A stretch of DNA of 46,365 bases from Verrucomicrobiota bacterium (lineage in GTDB: Bacteria > Chlamydiota > Chlamydiia > Chlamydiales > Rhabdochlamydiaceae): contig JAFEGU010000342.1 in the NCBI GenBank assembly GCA_018239725.1, positions 1 through 46,365 on the forward strand, read 5' to 3'. A model generated the notes under the pieces. The model worked only from the letters and a program-made list of their open reading frames with translations, did no database searches and had not been told where the DNA came from. The position numbers were made by a program, and so were the translations under genes. Below are positions 24,986 to 32,884 of the stretch, piece after piece; within the stretch, counting starts at the first letter, position 1; every line of letters begins with the position of its first letter.

Positions 24986-25990
24986 TCAAGTTTTTGCCAT
25001 TTGAGCTTGAAAACCTGAAAGGGAAAGTCCTCCGCCCGAATGGACAAAGAGGATGTTGCCTTTTAGCTGGTCCTCGCTAATGATCCGCTGTCCTTCATCG
25101 AACAGCTTGGCTGTAAAAATTGGGTCGGTCAGAAAACCCTCTTGCCGTGCGATGCGGGAGATAGTTTGGAAGACACGGGCATTTGTGGCGCCGAACGATG
25201 GGGCATTTTGGGGAACATAAGTCTTATAGAAAAAAGTTGAGGGTAGGGGTGTATTAAAAAGGGCTGCCCAGTCATCCGAGCGCTCAGCTAAGACTTTTTG
25301 AAAGGCATCGTCCGATTGGGCTATGAGCAGGACATGGATGGTACATGGCTTCTTTAAAGCGGCAAAAGCAAGGATGAGAGCTGCTGCCATCATTCCCGTA
25401 CCGGCATCAACAAAGACATGGTCGAATGGGACGCCGATCTCTTGTTCATGGGATAAAATTTGTTCGGCCAAGGTCAATGCGCCGGGAAGGGCTTCGCGGC
25501 AATTACCTCCTTTGGGGATGATCGAAACGGGGATTCGGTTATTCGCTTTTATCGTCTGATAATCTTTTGCTAATGCATCTAAATTTTCCCAGTTTCCTCT
25601 CGGAATCCAATGGATGTTCTCTTTGGCGGCAAAAAGAGAGGACCACAATGCATTCCCATGCAAGGGCTGCTTGGAGTCTCCCAGTAAAAACAAGACCGGT
25701 TCGATCTGCTGCTCGCGGAGCAGCTGGGAGATCGAAAGGACGTGATTGGAAAAACTTCCTCCCATGACGACAGCTTCTTTAGGACTTTCTTTAAAGATCG
25801 CTGGCAGAAGGGATAGATACTTTCTCAGCTTGGAGCCGCTGATGCCGAAACCTAGCTCATCATCCCGTTTGACATAGCACGTCCTGTCGGCGCAAGAAAA
25901 AGAATGCAACTTATGGATCCGCGATCGGTGAGGAAAAGGGAGAAGAGGATAGGAGGCGATCAATGGCGTGAGAGCAGTCATATTTTTCAT
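24986..25990 (-). CDS. PLP enzyme, ACC deaminase / D-cysteine desulfhydrase family
   Basis: 334 residues, fold-type II PLP enzyme of the tryptophan synthase beta superfamily. Seen: CYVKRDDELGFGISGSKLRKY with the Schiff-base Lys at about 54, VMGGSFSNHV, the phosphate site DAGTGMMAAAL, and the C-terminal LFVHSGGGLSLSGF. D-cysteine desulfhydrase activity is more common in this family than true ACC deamination; the specificity residues were not resolved. The ATG at 25990 was preferred to an upstream GTG (26017); no strong Shine-Dalgarno sequence is visible at either. It stands alone between the palindrome and the protease-like gene. Confidence 0.82.
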   Translation of the reverse strand: MKNMTALTPLIASYPLLPFPHRSRIHKLHSFSCADRTCYVKRDDELGFGISGSKLRKYLSLLPAIFKESPKEAVVMGGSFSNHVLSISQLLREQQIEPVLFLLGDSKQPLHGNALWSSLFAAKENIHWIPRGNWENLDALAKDYQTIKANNRIPVSIIPKGGNCREALPGALTLAEQILSHEQEIGVPFDHVFVDAGTGMMAAALILAFAALKKPCTIHVLLIAQSDDAFQKVLAERSDDWAALFNTPLPSTFFYKTYVPQNAPSFGATNARVFQTISRIARQEGFLTDPIFTAKLFDEGQRIISEDQLKGNILFVHSGGGLSLSGFQAQMAKT

Positions 25991-26045
25991 TATATACGAG
26001 TGACGTTTCAATCGCACAAGCGATTTTGGTCTTTGAAACGGTGAA

Positions 26046-26999
26046 TCATACGTTCAAGGCGATCCGGTCGATAAGTAAATAAGGAGTTGTTTCCGTAACA
26101 TGATGGGTCTTTACAAATTCCTTCACACATTTGGTGAGGTCTTCTATCCGATCGATCCGGTCCGAGCCAAAGCTAGGATTATAAAAATAGCCTCTTCCTT
26201 CTCCTAGATTGATCCAATTCACCCGATGGGATGAGGAGTAGACTGCATAGGCCCCAGGTGGTAGAGCGCAGAACTGCTCCGCAATTTGCCGATCGATTTG
26301 CCGGATCGGATCGCAGTGCAGGACATCGAGTTGACGTCCTAAGTTGAGAACTTGGGTTGTCGCTTCTTCGTTAAGGGAGTGCAAAAGCGATGCTTCTCTT
26401 GGAGCTCCGGCTTCGAATTGCTTCGTGACAGCTTTAATGTGCTCATCAGGATCGGTGAATTGGGCCTGCGTCTTGAAATAGAGGTAGAGGAACCAATTAG
26501 CCATGCCGCGGCAAACCCCGTTCCGATGGAAGAAATGGATCCCTTGGTATCTATTTTGGTCGTCTTGTATCTCAAATCGTGGCTGCGATCCAGGGGCAAG
26601 GGAGGGTTGCAAATAGAGGTCATCGGTGTCTGTTCGGTGGGCGTTGAGGCTGGCCATTAAAAAACGATCACCCATTTCGTAGAAATGGGTCAGAAACAAT
26701 GTCGATGCCATTGCCTGACGTGAGGCAACATGGCACCGTTTGGCCAAATCGGTCGCGCCTATGGAGTTAAGAATGCTGGTTACGGACTTCAAGAAGAGGA
26801 CAAGGATATCTTGGATTGTGGAGTCGACCTCCCATTTAAACACTTCCCATCGATCGTTTAATTTGGATGAAGCGCTTGAAAGCGGGGTTGCTGCTTGTCG
26901 GTTGATTTGGTCGATCGCTTCTTGGCCGTTTAAATAGGCACGCAGAGAAGTCGCAGAATCTAATAATTGAGGTGTGAAGCAGTTTTGAGCTGTTGCCAT
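26046..26999 (-). CDS. Candidate papain-like (YopT/C58-type) cysteine protease effector
   Basis: 317 residues, unknown by name. A C-H-N set is laid out as in the YopT-like clan: Cys163 in NGVCRGMANWFLYLYF, His258 in AVYSSSHRVNWINL and Asn274 in YFYNPSFG, the place where YopT has a DPN-type motif. The about 150-residue N-terminal part is helical and Cys-poor, possibly a targeting or substrate domain. There is no signal peptide, as expected for a type III effector. The fold assignment is by motif spacing only, so it remains a candidate. It diverges from the caspase-like gene at 27236. Confidence 0.6.
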   Translation of the reverse strand: MATAQNCFTPQLLDSATSLRAYLNGQEAIDQINRQAATPLSSASSKLNDRWEVFKWEVDSTIQDILVLFLKSVTSILNSIGATDLAKRCHVASRQAMASTLFLTHFYEMGDRFLMASLNAHRTDTDDLYLQPSLAPGSQPRFEIQDDQNRYQGIHFFHRNGVCRGMANWFLYLYFKTQAQFTDPDEHIKAVTKQFEAGAPREASLLHSLNEEATTQVLNLGRQLDVLHCDPIRQIDRQIAEQFCALPPGAYAVYSSSHRVNWINLGEGRGYFYNPSFGSDRIDRIEDLTKCVKEFVKTHHVTETTPYLLIDRIALNV

Positions 27000-27235
27000 T
27001 TGCCTTCATTTTTTTTGCAAACATTGTACGACATCTTCAAGTTGAAAAAAATATTAAACATTAATTGAATTCTGTTGTTGTCGGGAATTAAAGAGCACAA
27101 ATTCAAATAGTTGAGAAAACGTGTTGAGTATTTAACACTTTCGCGCAATGTTAATATTAAATTAATAAAATTTTATTATAATTATGTTAATTTTGAAGCT
27201 ATCCCGGTTATTTATAATAAAATTTTAGGTTTTTT

Positions 27236-29191
27236 ATGAGTTCTGTATCGAATGTTGATGGTAAAAGCGTCGTTTTTTTGAGTTCGCAATTTGATCCAAA
27301 CCATGCATTTATTTCTACTGAGAGCGGTCTGAACAAACGGATCTCTGTATTAAAAGAAGATGGGCTATCCGTTGATCATATTACTTCTTTTAAAACTTTT
27401 GCTGAGGTTGCTGAATTTCTAATGCAAAAGTTTCCCAATGGCATCCACATGATGACATGGCGAGGGCATGGCAATTATGATCGATTTAAATTATCAGAAG
27501 ATCCATGCGGCATTGCCTATATGCGTGCTGATGCCCCATCGCATGAATCGGTTGTTAAAATTTGTCAGGCAATCGAAAAAGGAGGGATTCTGGCTACAGA
27601 ATCTTGTTTCAATGGAGCGGGAAAAGAAAATTTGCTCAAGCATTTAGCTGGACTTTGCCAATCAGGTGTTGTTGTCATAGGCAGCAGGATCGATCAAATG
27701 GATATTCAAATTCAGCCGGGTGTGCCCCATCATTACCGTTGCTTTTCACTGACAGGAAATGATGAGACTCGAATCTATTATAAAACAAGGGCAGGGCTGG
27801 TACAAAATATCTCCCCTAAACACGTTGACATTCTCTGGAAATTTTTAGGAAATTCTCCTGCAACTTTTGATCTTTGCTACCAGCTATTAGGTGAAAGAAA
27901 CGATCCTGAATCATACGCCGCGGTGCTACGGGAGAATCAAGTGCTTCTCGAACCTTATTTATCAGACGTTGATGCGATTAAACAATCTTTACTAAGCGTC
28001 CCTGTATGCCGATCGACTGCTAGCCCCATTTGGCAACAGATACTCGATGATCTTGAAAAGCATACAGGGGATGCTCTCGTGCACGAGCTGCAGATCCCTG
28101 TTTCACAACGCACTTCTAAATTGGTCATTGAGGAGGATAAAATGACTTGGGCTGGCAGATCCCTAACTGCACAAGAGGTTGCTTATCAGTTTTTATTAGG
28201 GATGGCGATGCTGCAACAGCATCGGGCGCTTTTTCAACTTCTTGACAATTCTAAACAGGATATATCTGATTCTAAACTAGCAGAATGTGTCTATGCCCTC
28301 ACAGGACTAGCGCTCCATCCCGATAAGGAAATGCCCTTTAGCGATAAGCTTAGCATGGCTATCCAAACTGTCAAAAAATCCTATCTCCTAGCAAAGGAAA
28401 ATGGGAGGGTTGATAAATGGGCTGAAGTTCTTGTTCGTGAAAGCGGAGGCTGTGTCGATGCGACTATTAGCGGTCTGCAGGAGTTTTATGGAGAAGAAAT
28501 TTTGTCTGGTCCACAGCTTACGGAGCGTGAAGCAAACTATTTGGATACGGATTATCAATTAGAAAGGTGGATGCAGGAACGATTTGATCTAGATGGGCTC
28601 GAACGTTTTAATCATTTTAAAGAGAATTTACAACACTTTGCGAAACGTAAATTAATTGATCGTGAGCAAAGAAATAATGTTGTTAATATTATTAATGGAG
28701 ATAATTCCACATCCCTTTCCAATCAGATTCATTTTATCAACCGTATCGGGGTTTTTGACAAATCAGAATGGATTAAGCTTGCGATCCAGTCCGATTTTAC
28801 TGAAATACTTCCGCTTCTTTGCTCAGATAACACGATTAACAGCCCAAACCAATTCGGGCAGACTCCGTTGAGTTTGGCGATTGGAAATCGTCATTCTCAC
28901 TCAGTCGAGGTGTTATTGTGGTTGGGAGCAGATCCTAATCTCCAATTTGGTGATGGTTCCACTCCACTATACTTGGCAACATATCAACGGAATTATAAGA
29001 TCATCAATCTATTGGTTAATGCTGGAGCAGATCCCTTTTTTAAGAGTCCATCTGTGCTGTCTGCCTACGAGATCGCGCAACTTTATGATGATGATCAAGC
29101 TGGCAATGCTCTTCTAGGTGAATACTTCTCTGATGATGATTTAGGAAAGGGTGAGGAGGAGTGGCTCTCAAATGAACAAGGATCTCCGTAA
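27236..29191 (+). CDS. Caspase/CHAT-like protease with C-terminal ankyrin repeats
   Basis: 651 residues. The N-terminal 200 or so residues carry a clan-CD dyad: His78 in TWRGHGNYD and Cys124 in ILATESCFNGAGKENLLKHL, followed by VVVIGSR, matching the H-G / (A/S)-C-x-x-G layout of caspase and CHAT domains. A middle domain (about 270-440) is shared with the gene at 32885. The end has about two ankyrin repeats (QFGQTPLSLAIGN, VEVLLWLGADPNLQ, DGSTPLYLA, INLLVNAGADP). No signal peptide. It is likely a host-directed effector (inference). The upstream DNA is very AT-rich with TATAAT-like boxes at 27177 and 27213; AGG lies six to seven bases before ATG. Confidence 0.7.
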   Translation: MSSVSNVDGKSVVFLSSQFDPNHAFISTESGLNKRISVLKEDGLSVDHITSFKTFAEVAEFLMQKFPNGIHMMTWRGHGNYDRFKLSEDPCGIAYMRADAPSHESVVKICQAIEKGGILATESCFNGAGKENLLKHLAGLCQSGVVVIGSRIDQMDIQIQPGVPHHYRCFSLTGNDETRIYYKTRAGLVQNISPKHVDILWKFLGNSPATFDLCYQLLGERNDPESYAAVLRENQVLLEPYLSDVDAIKQSLLSVPVCRSTASPIWQQILDDLEKHTGDALVHELQIPVSQRTSKLVIEEDKMTWAGRSLTAQEVAYQFLLGMAMLQQHRALFQLLDNSKQDISDSKLAECVYALTGLALHPDKEMPFSDKLSMAIQTVKKSYLLAKENGRVDKWAEVLVRESGGCVDATISGLQEFYGEEILSGPQLTEREANYLDTDYQLERWMQERFDLDGLERFNHFKENLQHFAKRKLIDREQRNNVVNIINGDNSTSLSNQIHFINRIGVFDKSEWIKLAIQSDFTEILPLLCSDNTINSPNQFGQTPLSLAIGNRHSHSVEVLLWLGADPNLQFGDGSTPLYLATYQRNYKIINLLVNAGADPFFKSPSVLSAYEIAQLYDDDQAGNALLGEYFSDDDLGKGEEEWLSNEQGSP

Positions 29192-29211
29192 AATCGCACG
29201 AGAGATGTTTT

Positions 29212-29562
29212 TTATGCTATCTCAGTATGGGACCATTGGAGGCGGTTGAGCATCGCGCTTGCCGCCCAAACGATAGCGCCACCCCAGAAGGCCCCTGAAA
29301 AAGAAGTCACTTCAACACCAAAAGAAAGGCTTCCTGCCATCCAAAATGTCAGAGCATTAATGATGAGGGCAAATAGGCCGACAGTAAGGATCGTGATCGG
29401 CAAAGTGAAGATCAGCAGAAGCGGGCGGACGATCGCGTTTAAAACACCGAGTATGAGCGCAAAAAATGCCGCAGCCCAAAAATTGGGAACTTCAATTCCT
29501 GGAATGCTGTGGGCGATTCCTAAAATGATAAAGGCCATGATAATCAAACGGACGACAAACAT
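29212..29562 (-). CDS. Phage_holin_4_2 / YvlD-like small membrane protein
   Basis: 116 residues with four hydrophobic segments. The pattern FFALILGVLNAIVRPLLLIF then TLPITILTVGLFALIINAL and FWGGAIVWAASAML is diagnostic for the family Pfam calls phage holin 4, superfamily II, which is widespread in bacteria and mostly not phage. Function unknown. The ATG at 29562 was preferred to a TTG at 29574. It converges with the ankyrin protein gene. Confidence 0.8.
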   Translation of the reverse strand: MFVVRLIIMAFIILGIAHSIPGIEVPNFWAAAFFALILGVLNAIVRPLLLIFTLPITILTVGLFALIINALTFWMAGSLSFGVEVTSFSGAFWGGAIVWAASAMLNRLQWSHTEIA

Positions 29563-29644
29563 TTTTTTGCACAAAAAATTTTAGTGTTAAATCAGATGAA
29601 TTTTAAGCAATTTTAGGATTTTCGAAAACCCTAAAGGATCTGCT

Positions 29645-30855
29645 TTAAGCTATTCTTACCAACTCGATATCGCTTAGGCGGTTGCGGTGTCCATGAACGA
29701 CATAATGATTGCGAAGTTCTTGAATTTCAGTTCGGGCAAAGAGATCCTGCCCCAAGATAAAATTAACAATTTTTTTAGTAGCGCTGAGTCCGTTTTCATC
29801 TTCGCATAAGAACGGAGGCATCCAATGGGCCACATAATCGGGATCGCGCATTTCAACGGTCGGCTTTGTCCTTAAGGTAGCGGTGTGGGTGGCCCTGTCT
29901 AGATCGACCGCATGATGGGCATGCAGATCGGGGATGACAAATCGGTCCTCGGCATGGTTCAGAAATAGGGTCCGATTGTGAATCTCATTGAGCTCCTTTG
30001 TGACATCCATTGCCCATCCGCTCCACTTGATATAAGCGCGGACAAGCTCTTTCAGGATACAAAAGCAGGAAGTCCCATTGCGCTCCGCTTCTTCTTGGAT
30101 AAATGGGGACTTGTGCAAGAGCTCTCCGAGATTGTAGGTGGAATTATGGCTGACCAAACGTCCCGAAGCAGGATGAAGCGCTGCTAACGTCGCAGCAACC
30201 TGCGCTCCAGTACAAAATCCGATGAAATGGATATTTGATTCGGAGACGTGGAGCTCACGTTGTCCGAATTGATAGAAGGTGTCAGCATCTAAAGTGAGAT
30301 CGGCGGGTGTGTGGATCTCTCCTTCTTGACCTGCGCAGGCTCGAAAATCAAACACGATGACATTAAAGGGGAGGGGGCTCCTTAGGCCTTTGTCTAGAAG
30401 CCAATTCCATCCTTCTTCCCTTGAAATATCCGCCCAGTTCGGATTGGTGCAAATGATGGTGGGGATATCGGGATTTGGACTGCGCAACGTCCGGTATAAG
30501 GTCCCCTCGATCCTCACTCCATCGGGAGTTGTCGCCATAACCCGCGAGGGTTCGTAGGTTAGGCGAAGACGTTTGTCTTGAAAAGAAGCGGTCGATCCCT
30601 CCCATCGCTGTATCCAAGCTTCTGTTGCTGACACATATTCTTCCCGAGTCGTGCGCTTCCTCCGATAAGATACTGTTTGGCATACTGGTGGATAGGATAT
30701 CCGATCCACTCATTGAGATATTGCATTGTCCGGCTAAAGCATAAATAGATTTTTTGACAAAAGGAATGAAAAGGGGAAGCGAGGATGTCTGAAATGTTGT
30801 ATTGCAAATGGCTATTTTCTTGAGTCCAGGTTGCTTGAAATGAGATTTCCCGCAT
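29645..30855 (-). pseudogene. Alpha/beta hydrolase with Cys nucleophile, frameshifted near its N-terminus
   Basis: The main frame (29645 to about 30655) has a hydrolase core with the elbow FIGFCTGAQVA (Cys instead of Ser, as in dienelactone hydrolases), a likely acid in NHAEDRFVI and a His in YVAHW. Upstream, a different frame starting at 30855, with GAGG before ATG, gives QYLNEWIGYPIHQYAKQYL and GGSARL, which reads naturally into REEYVSATEAWIQRW of the main frame if one base is restored at about 30643-30656. The alternative start at 30709 in the main frame has no ribosome site and begins inside the N-terminal segment. So this is either a decayed gene or a sequencing error; otherwise the full protein would be about 400 residues. 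Confidence 0.6.
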
Positions 30856-31036
30856 GATCCCTCAGCTTTTGTGTAAAGAAACTGTAAAGAATAGTGGTTA
30901 AAGAATTTTTCATCAACCACTCATCTGGTTTAGTAGCAAGCAGCTTGCTTATCTCGTAATTAATGTTATTTTAATTGTTGAAATAAACTGTAATTGACAC
31001 TATGATTTTGATCTAAATTATTTTAATTGGAGGATT

Positions 31037-31690
31037 ATGAATAAGTATTTTTCTTATGGAATGATCGGCATCGCAGGAGCTTTATCAGTCATGACAGGGA
31101 TGGACCATAAACGGTTCTCCTCTACATTTGGATCAATTGTTCCTGAGGTCATGCATTTTTCCCCTGAACATAATGTCGTTGTGACAGCTAAGACTTTTAC
31201 ACCCGATGAAAGCAAGTTCCTTCTTGGCCATGATCTTATTAGCCGCGGAGTTGTTCCCGTCCAAGTCAATGTCCAAAACAATACGGCTAACGAATACTCC
31301 CTCTGCGCCAGCTCGGTCGACCTTCCTCACATCGATCCTAATAAAGTTGCCTTTAAAGTTTCCAAGTCAGCAATTCCAAGAGCTATAGGCTGGAAGATCC
31401 TCAGCTTCCTGTTTTGGCCTCTCATGATCCCCAGTACAATCGATGGGATCCGGACCTATACCCATCACAGGAACCTAAAAAAAGATTTTAACGCAAAATC
31501 TTTAAAGGAAAAAGGAGAGGTGATTTCTCCGTATTCGACATTCCATCGGATCCTCTTTGTGCCAAAAGACGGTTTAAAAGAGACCTTTGCTGTGACTGTA
31601 ATCGATATTGAAACAATGGAGCAGACATCGGTCGAAACTCAATTAAGCAAACAAGCTCCAGTCAAAGCTGCCGACGAAGCGATGTCATAA
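31037..31690 (+). CDS. Hypothetical protein with N-terminal hydrophobic anchor
   Basis: 217 residues of unknown family. An N-terminal hydrophobic stretch (SYGMIGIAGALSVMTGM) may be an anchor or uncleaved signal, and a second is at about 121-134 (KILSFLFWPLMIPSTI). Between them is a soluble region resembling a small beta domain (VPVQVNVQNNTANEYSL). GGAGG three bases before ATG and a TTGACA box at 30994-30999 support expression. It is followed by a hairpin at 31714-31743. Confidence 0.7.
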   Translation: MNKYFSYGMIGIAGALSVMTGMDHKRFSSTFGSIVPEVMHFSPEHNVVVTAKTFTPDESKFLLGHDLISRGVVPVQVNVQNNTANEYSLCASSVDLPHIDPNKVAFKVSKSAIPRAIGWKILSFLFWPLMIPSTIDGIRTYTHHRNLKKDFNAKSLKEKGEVISPYSTFHRILFVPKDGLKETFAVTVIDIETMEQTSVETQLSKQAPVKAADEAMS

Positions 31691-31713
31691 ATTATTTTTA
31701 ATTCCGCATGCTT

Positions 31714-31743
31714 CCCCTCTGGATTTCTTAAGTTCTAGAGGGG
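31714..31743 (+). terminator. Hairpin after the 31037 gene
   Basis: CCCCTCTGGA / TCTAGAGGGG, 10 bp with one G-T pair and a 10-nt loop, 24 nt after the stop. The tail is CTAATCTAGA, with no T run, so the terminator role is tentative. Confidence 0.45.
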
Positions 31744-31955
31744 CTAATCTAGAATGCGTTCAATTTATTTCTAAACAGCTGATTATTAACTAATTAAAAC
31801 AGTATAGCCCATGTTTTTTCTCAAAATTCAAAAAACAAATATATGTTCATGTGAATATTTTTTTTGTTTTCAACTAAACTGCATTTGTTTTGTATTAAAA
31901 ATTATGATAAAATGGTTTCAGTTAATATTTTGATAATTAAAAATAGAGGTTTATT

Positions 31956-32876
31956 ATGGCAATCGCACCTAATCAGCGCATTTTTTATCCAAACCTGGAG
32001 ATACAGGATCAGCTAGAAGCTGCCGGGATCGATCATTTACAGGACGTAACAGGACGCTTTCCTGATGAGCTTCTTCCTCCAAGCCAAGAACGTTGGCAAA
32101 TTGGCAAATTAAGTGCAGATCTGATTGATCTCGAGATTCCAACAAAACTTTTTCTAGCTGATGATCGGATTCTCCGGAGTGCATATATCGATTTGAAGAA
32201 TGATGAACAAATGGCCAGGTATGGCTCTGCAATGAGCTGGGCATATCCACATCATTTCATGAAAGAGTTTCCAGCAAGGGTCATCACAATCATCCTTCCA
32301 AATAAACCTCCTAAAAAGGTCCAGTTCTCAAGAACGGATGCAGACTATATTGATGCGGCTCGTCGCGTCTTCGAGTCGCTATACTGTCAAAATCATGATC
32401 GAATTTTGGGTGCTGAATTCATCAAAACAGAAGATGACGAGGAGGAACTTGCAGGGATCTATCTTAACATGGGCGAATATGACTACATTTACCCAAGAGA
32501 TGGTTATCTGGATGAAGAGGATAGGGCTTTGACCGAACTGTACAATCAAAGAGCTTTTCAAGACATCCTGCCGCCAATTAGCTCGAGTTCTTCCAACAGT
32601 CCAGAAGTTTCATCAAGAAGCGCTTCAACTAGCCTTTTTCAAACAACAAGCGAAGGCGATGAATTGAGTATTTCCGATGAAGAGTTCAAATTAAGCTCGC
32701 CAGCTTCCTCTCAAATTCAAAAATCTCAAGATGAATCGAGTATTTCCGATGAAGAGTTCAAGCATAGCTCGCCAGCTCCATCATCTTCTCAAATTCAAAG
32801 TCCCGAACTCCAAACACCGATTCCAAAGCAGAAATTTACTGTCCCAGCGAATGGCTATTATCGGTCTACAGGTTGA
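31956..32876 (+). CDS. Hypothetical Ser-rich protein heading the second caspase-like operon
   Basis: 306 residues without a recognised family. Residues 1-200 look globular (DDRILRSAYIDLKNDEQ, DADYIDAARRVFESLY); the last 100 are Ser/Glu/Pro-rich and low-complexity with two copies of SISDEEFK. No signal peptide or membrane segment. AGAGG six bases before ATG. It ends 8 nt before the caspase-like gene at 32885, so a shared transcript is likely and the two products may work together, for example as chaperone, partner or substrate (speculation). Confidence 0.7.
   Translation: MAIAPNQRIFYPNLEIQDQLEAAGIDHLQDVTGRFPDELLPPSQERWQIGKLSADLIDLEIPTKLFLADDRILRSAYIDLKNDEQMARYGSAMSWAYPHHFMKEFPARVITIILPNKPPKKVQFSRTDADYIDAARRVFESLYCQNHDRILGAEFIKTEDDEEELAGIYLNMGEYDYIYPRDGYLDEEDRALTELYNQRAFQDILPPISSSSSNSPEVSSRSASTSLFQTTSEGDELSISDEEFKLSSPASSQIQKSQDESSISDEEFKHSSPAPSSSQIQSPELQTPIPKQKFTVPANGYYRSTG
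32658..32801 (+). repeat. Tandem 72-bp repeat inside the 31956 gene
   Basis: Two copies with a 72-bp period. Each contains an identical 23-nt core (starting GAGTATTTCCGATGAAGAG) followed by AGCTCGCCAGCT and CTCAAATTCAAA, encoding SISDEEFK..SSPA..SQIQ. It is in frame, so copy number changes would preserve the protein. Confidence 0.75.
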
Positions 32877-32884
32877 GGAAATAA

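Noticed and set aside
29212-29562. Prophage remnant, suggested by the holin-type family name
   Set aside because: The family is widespread in non-phage contexts and no other phage gene is nearby.
30363-30920. 185-codon minus-strand frame overlapping the hydrolase gene
   Set aside because: Low-complexity translation without motifs; the two neighbouring frames carry the hydrolase homology.
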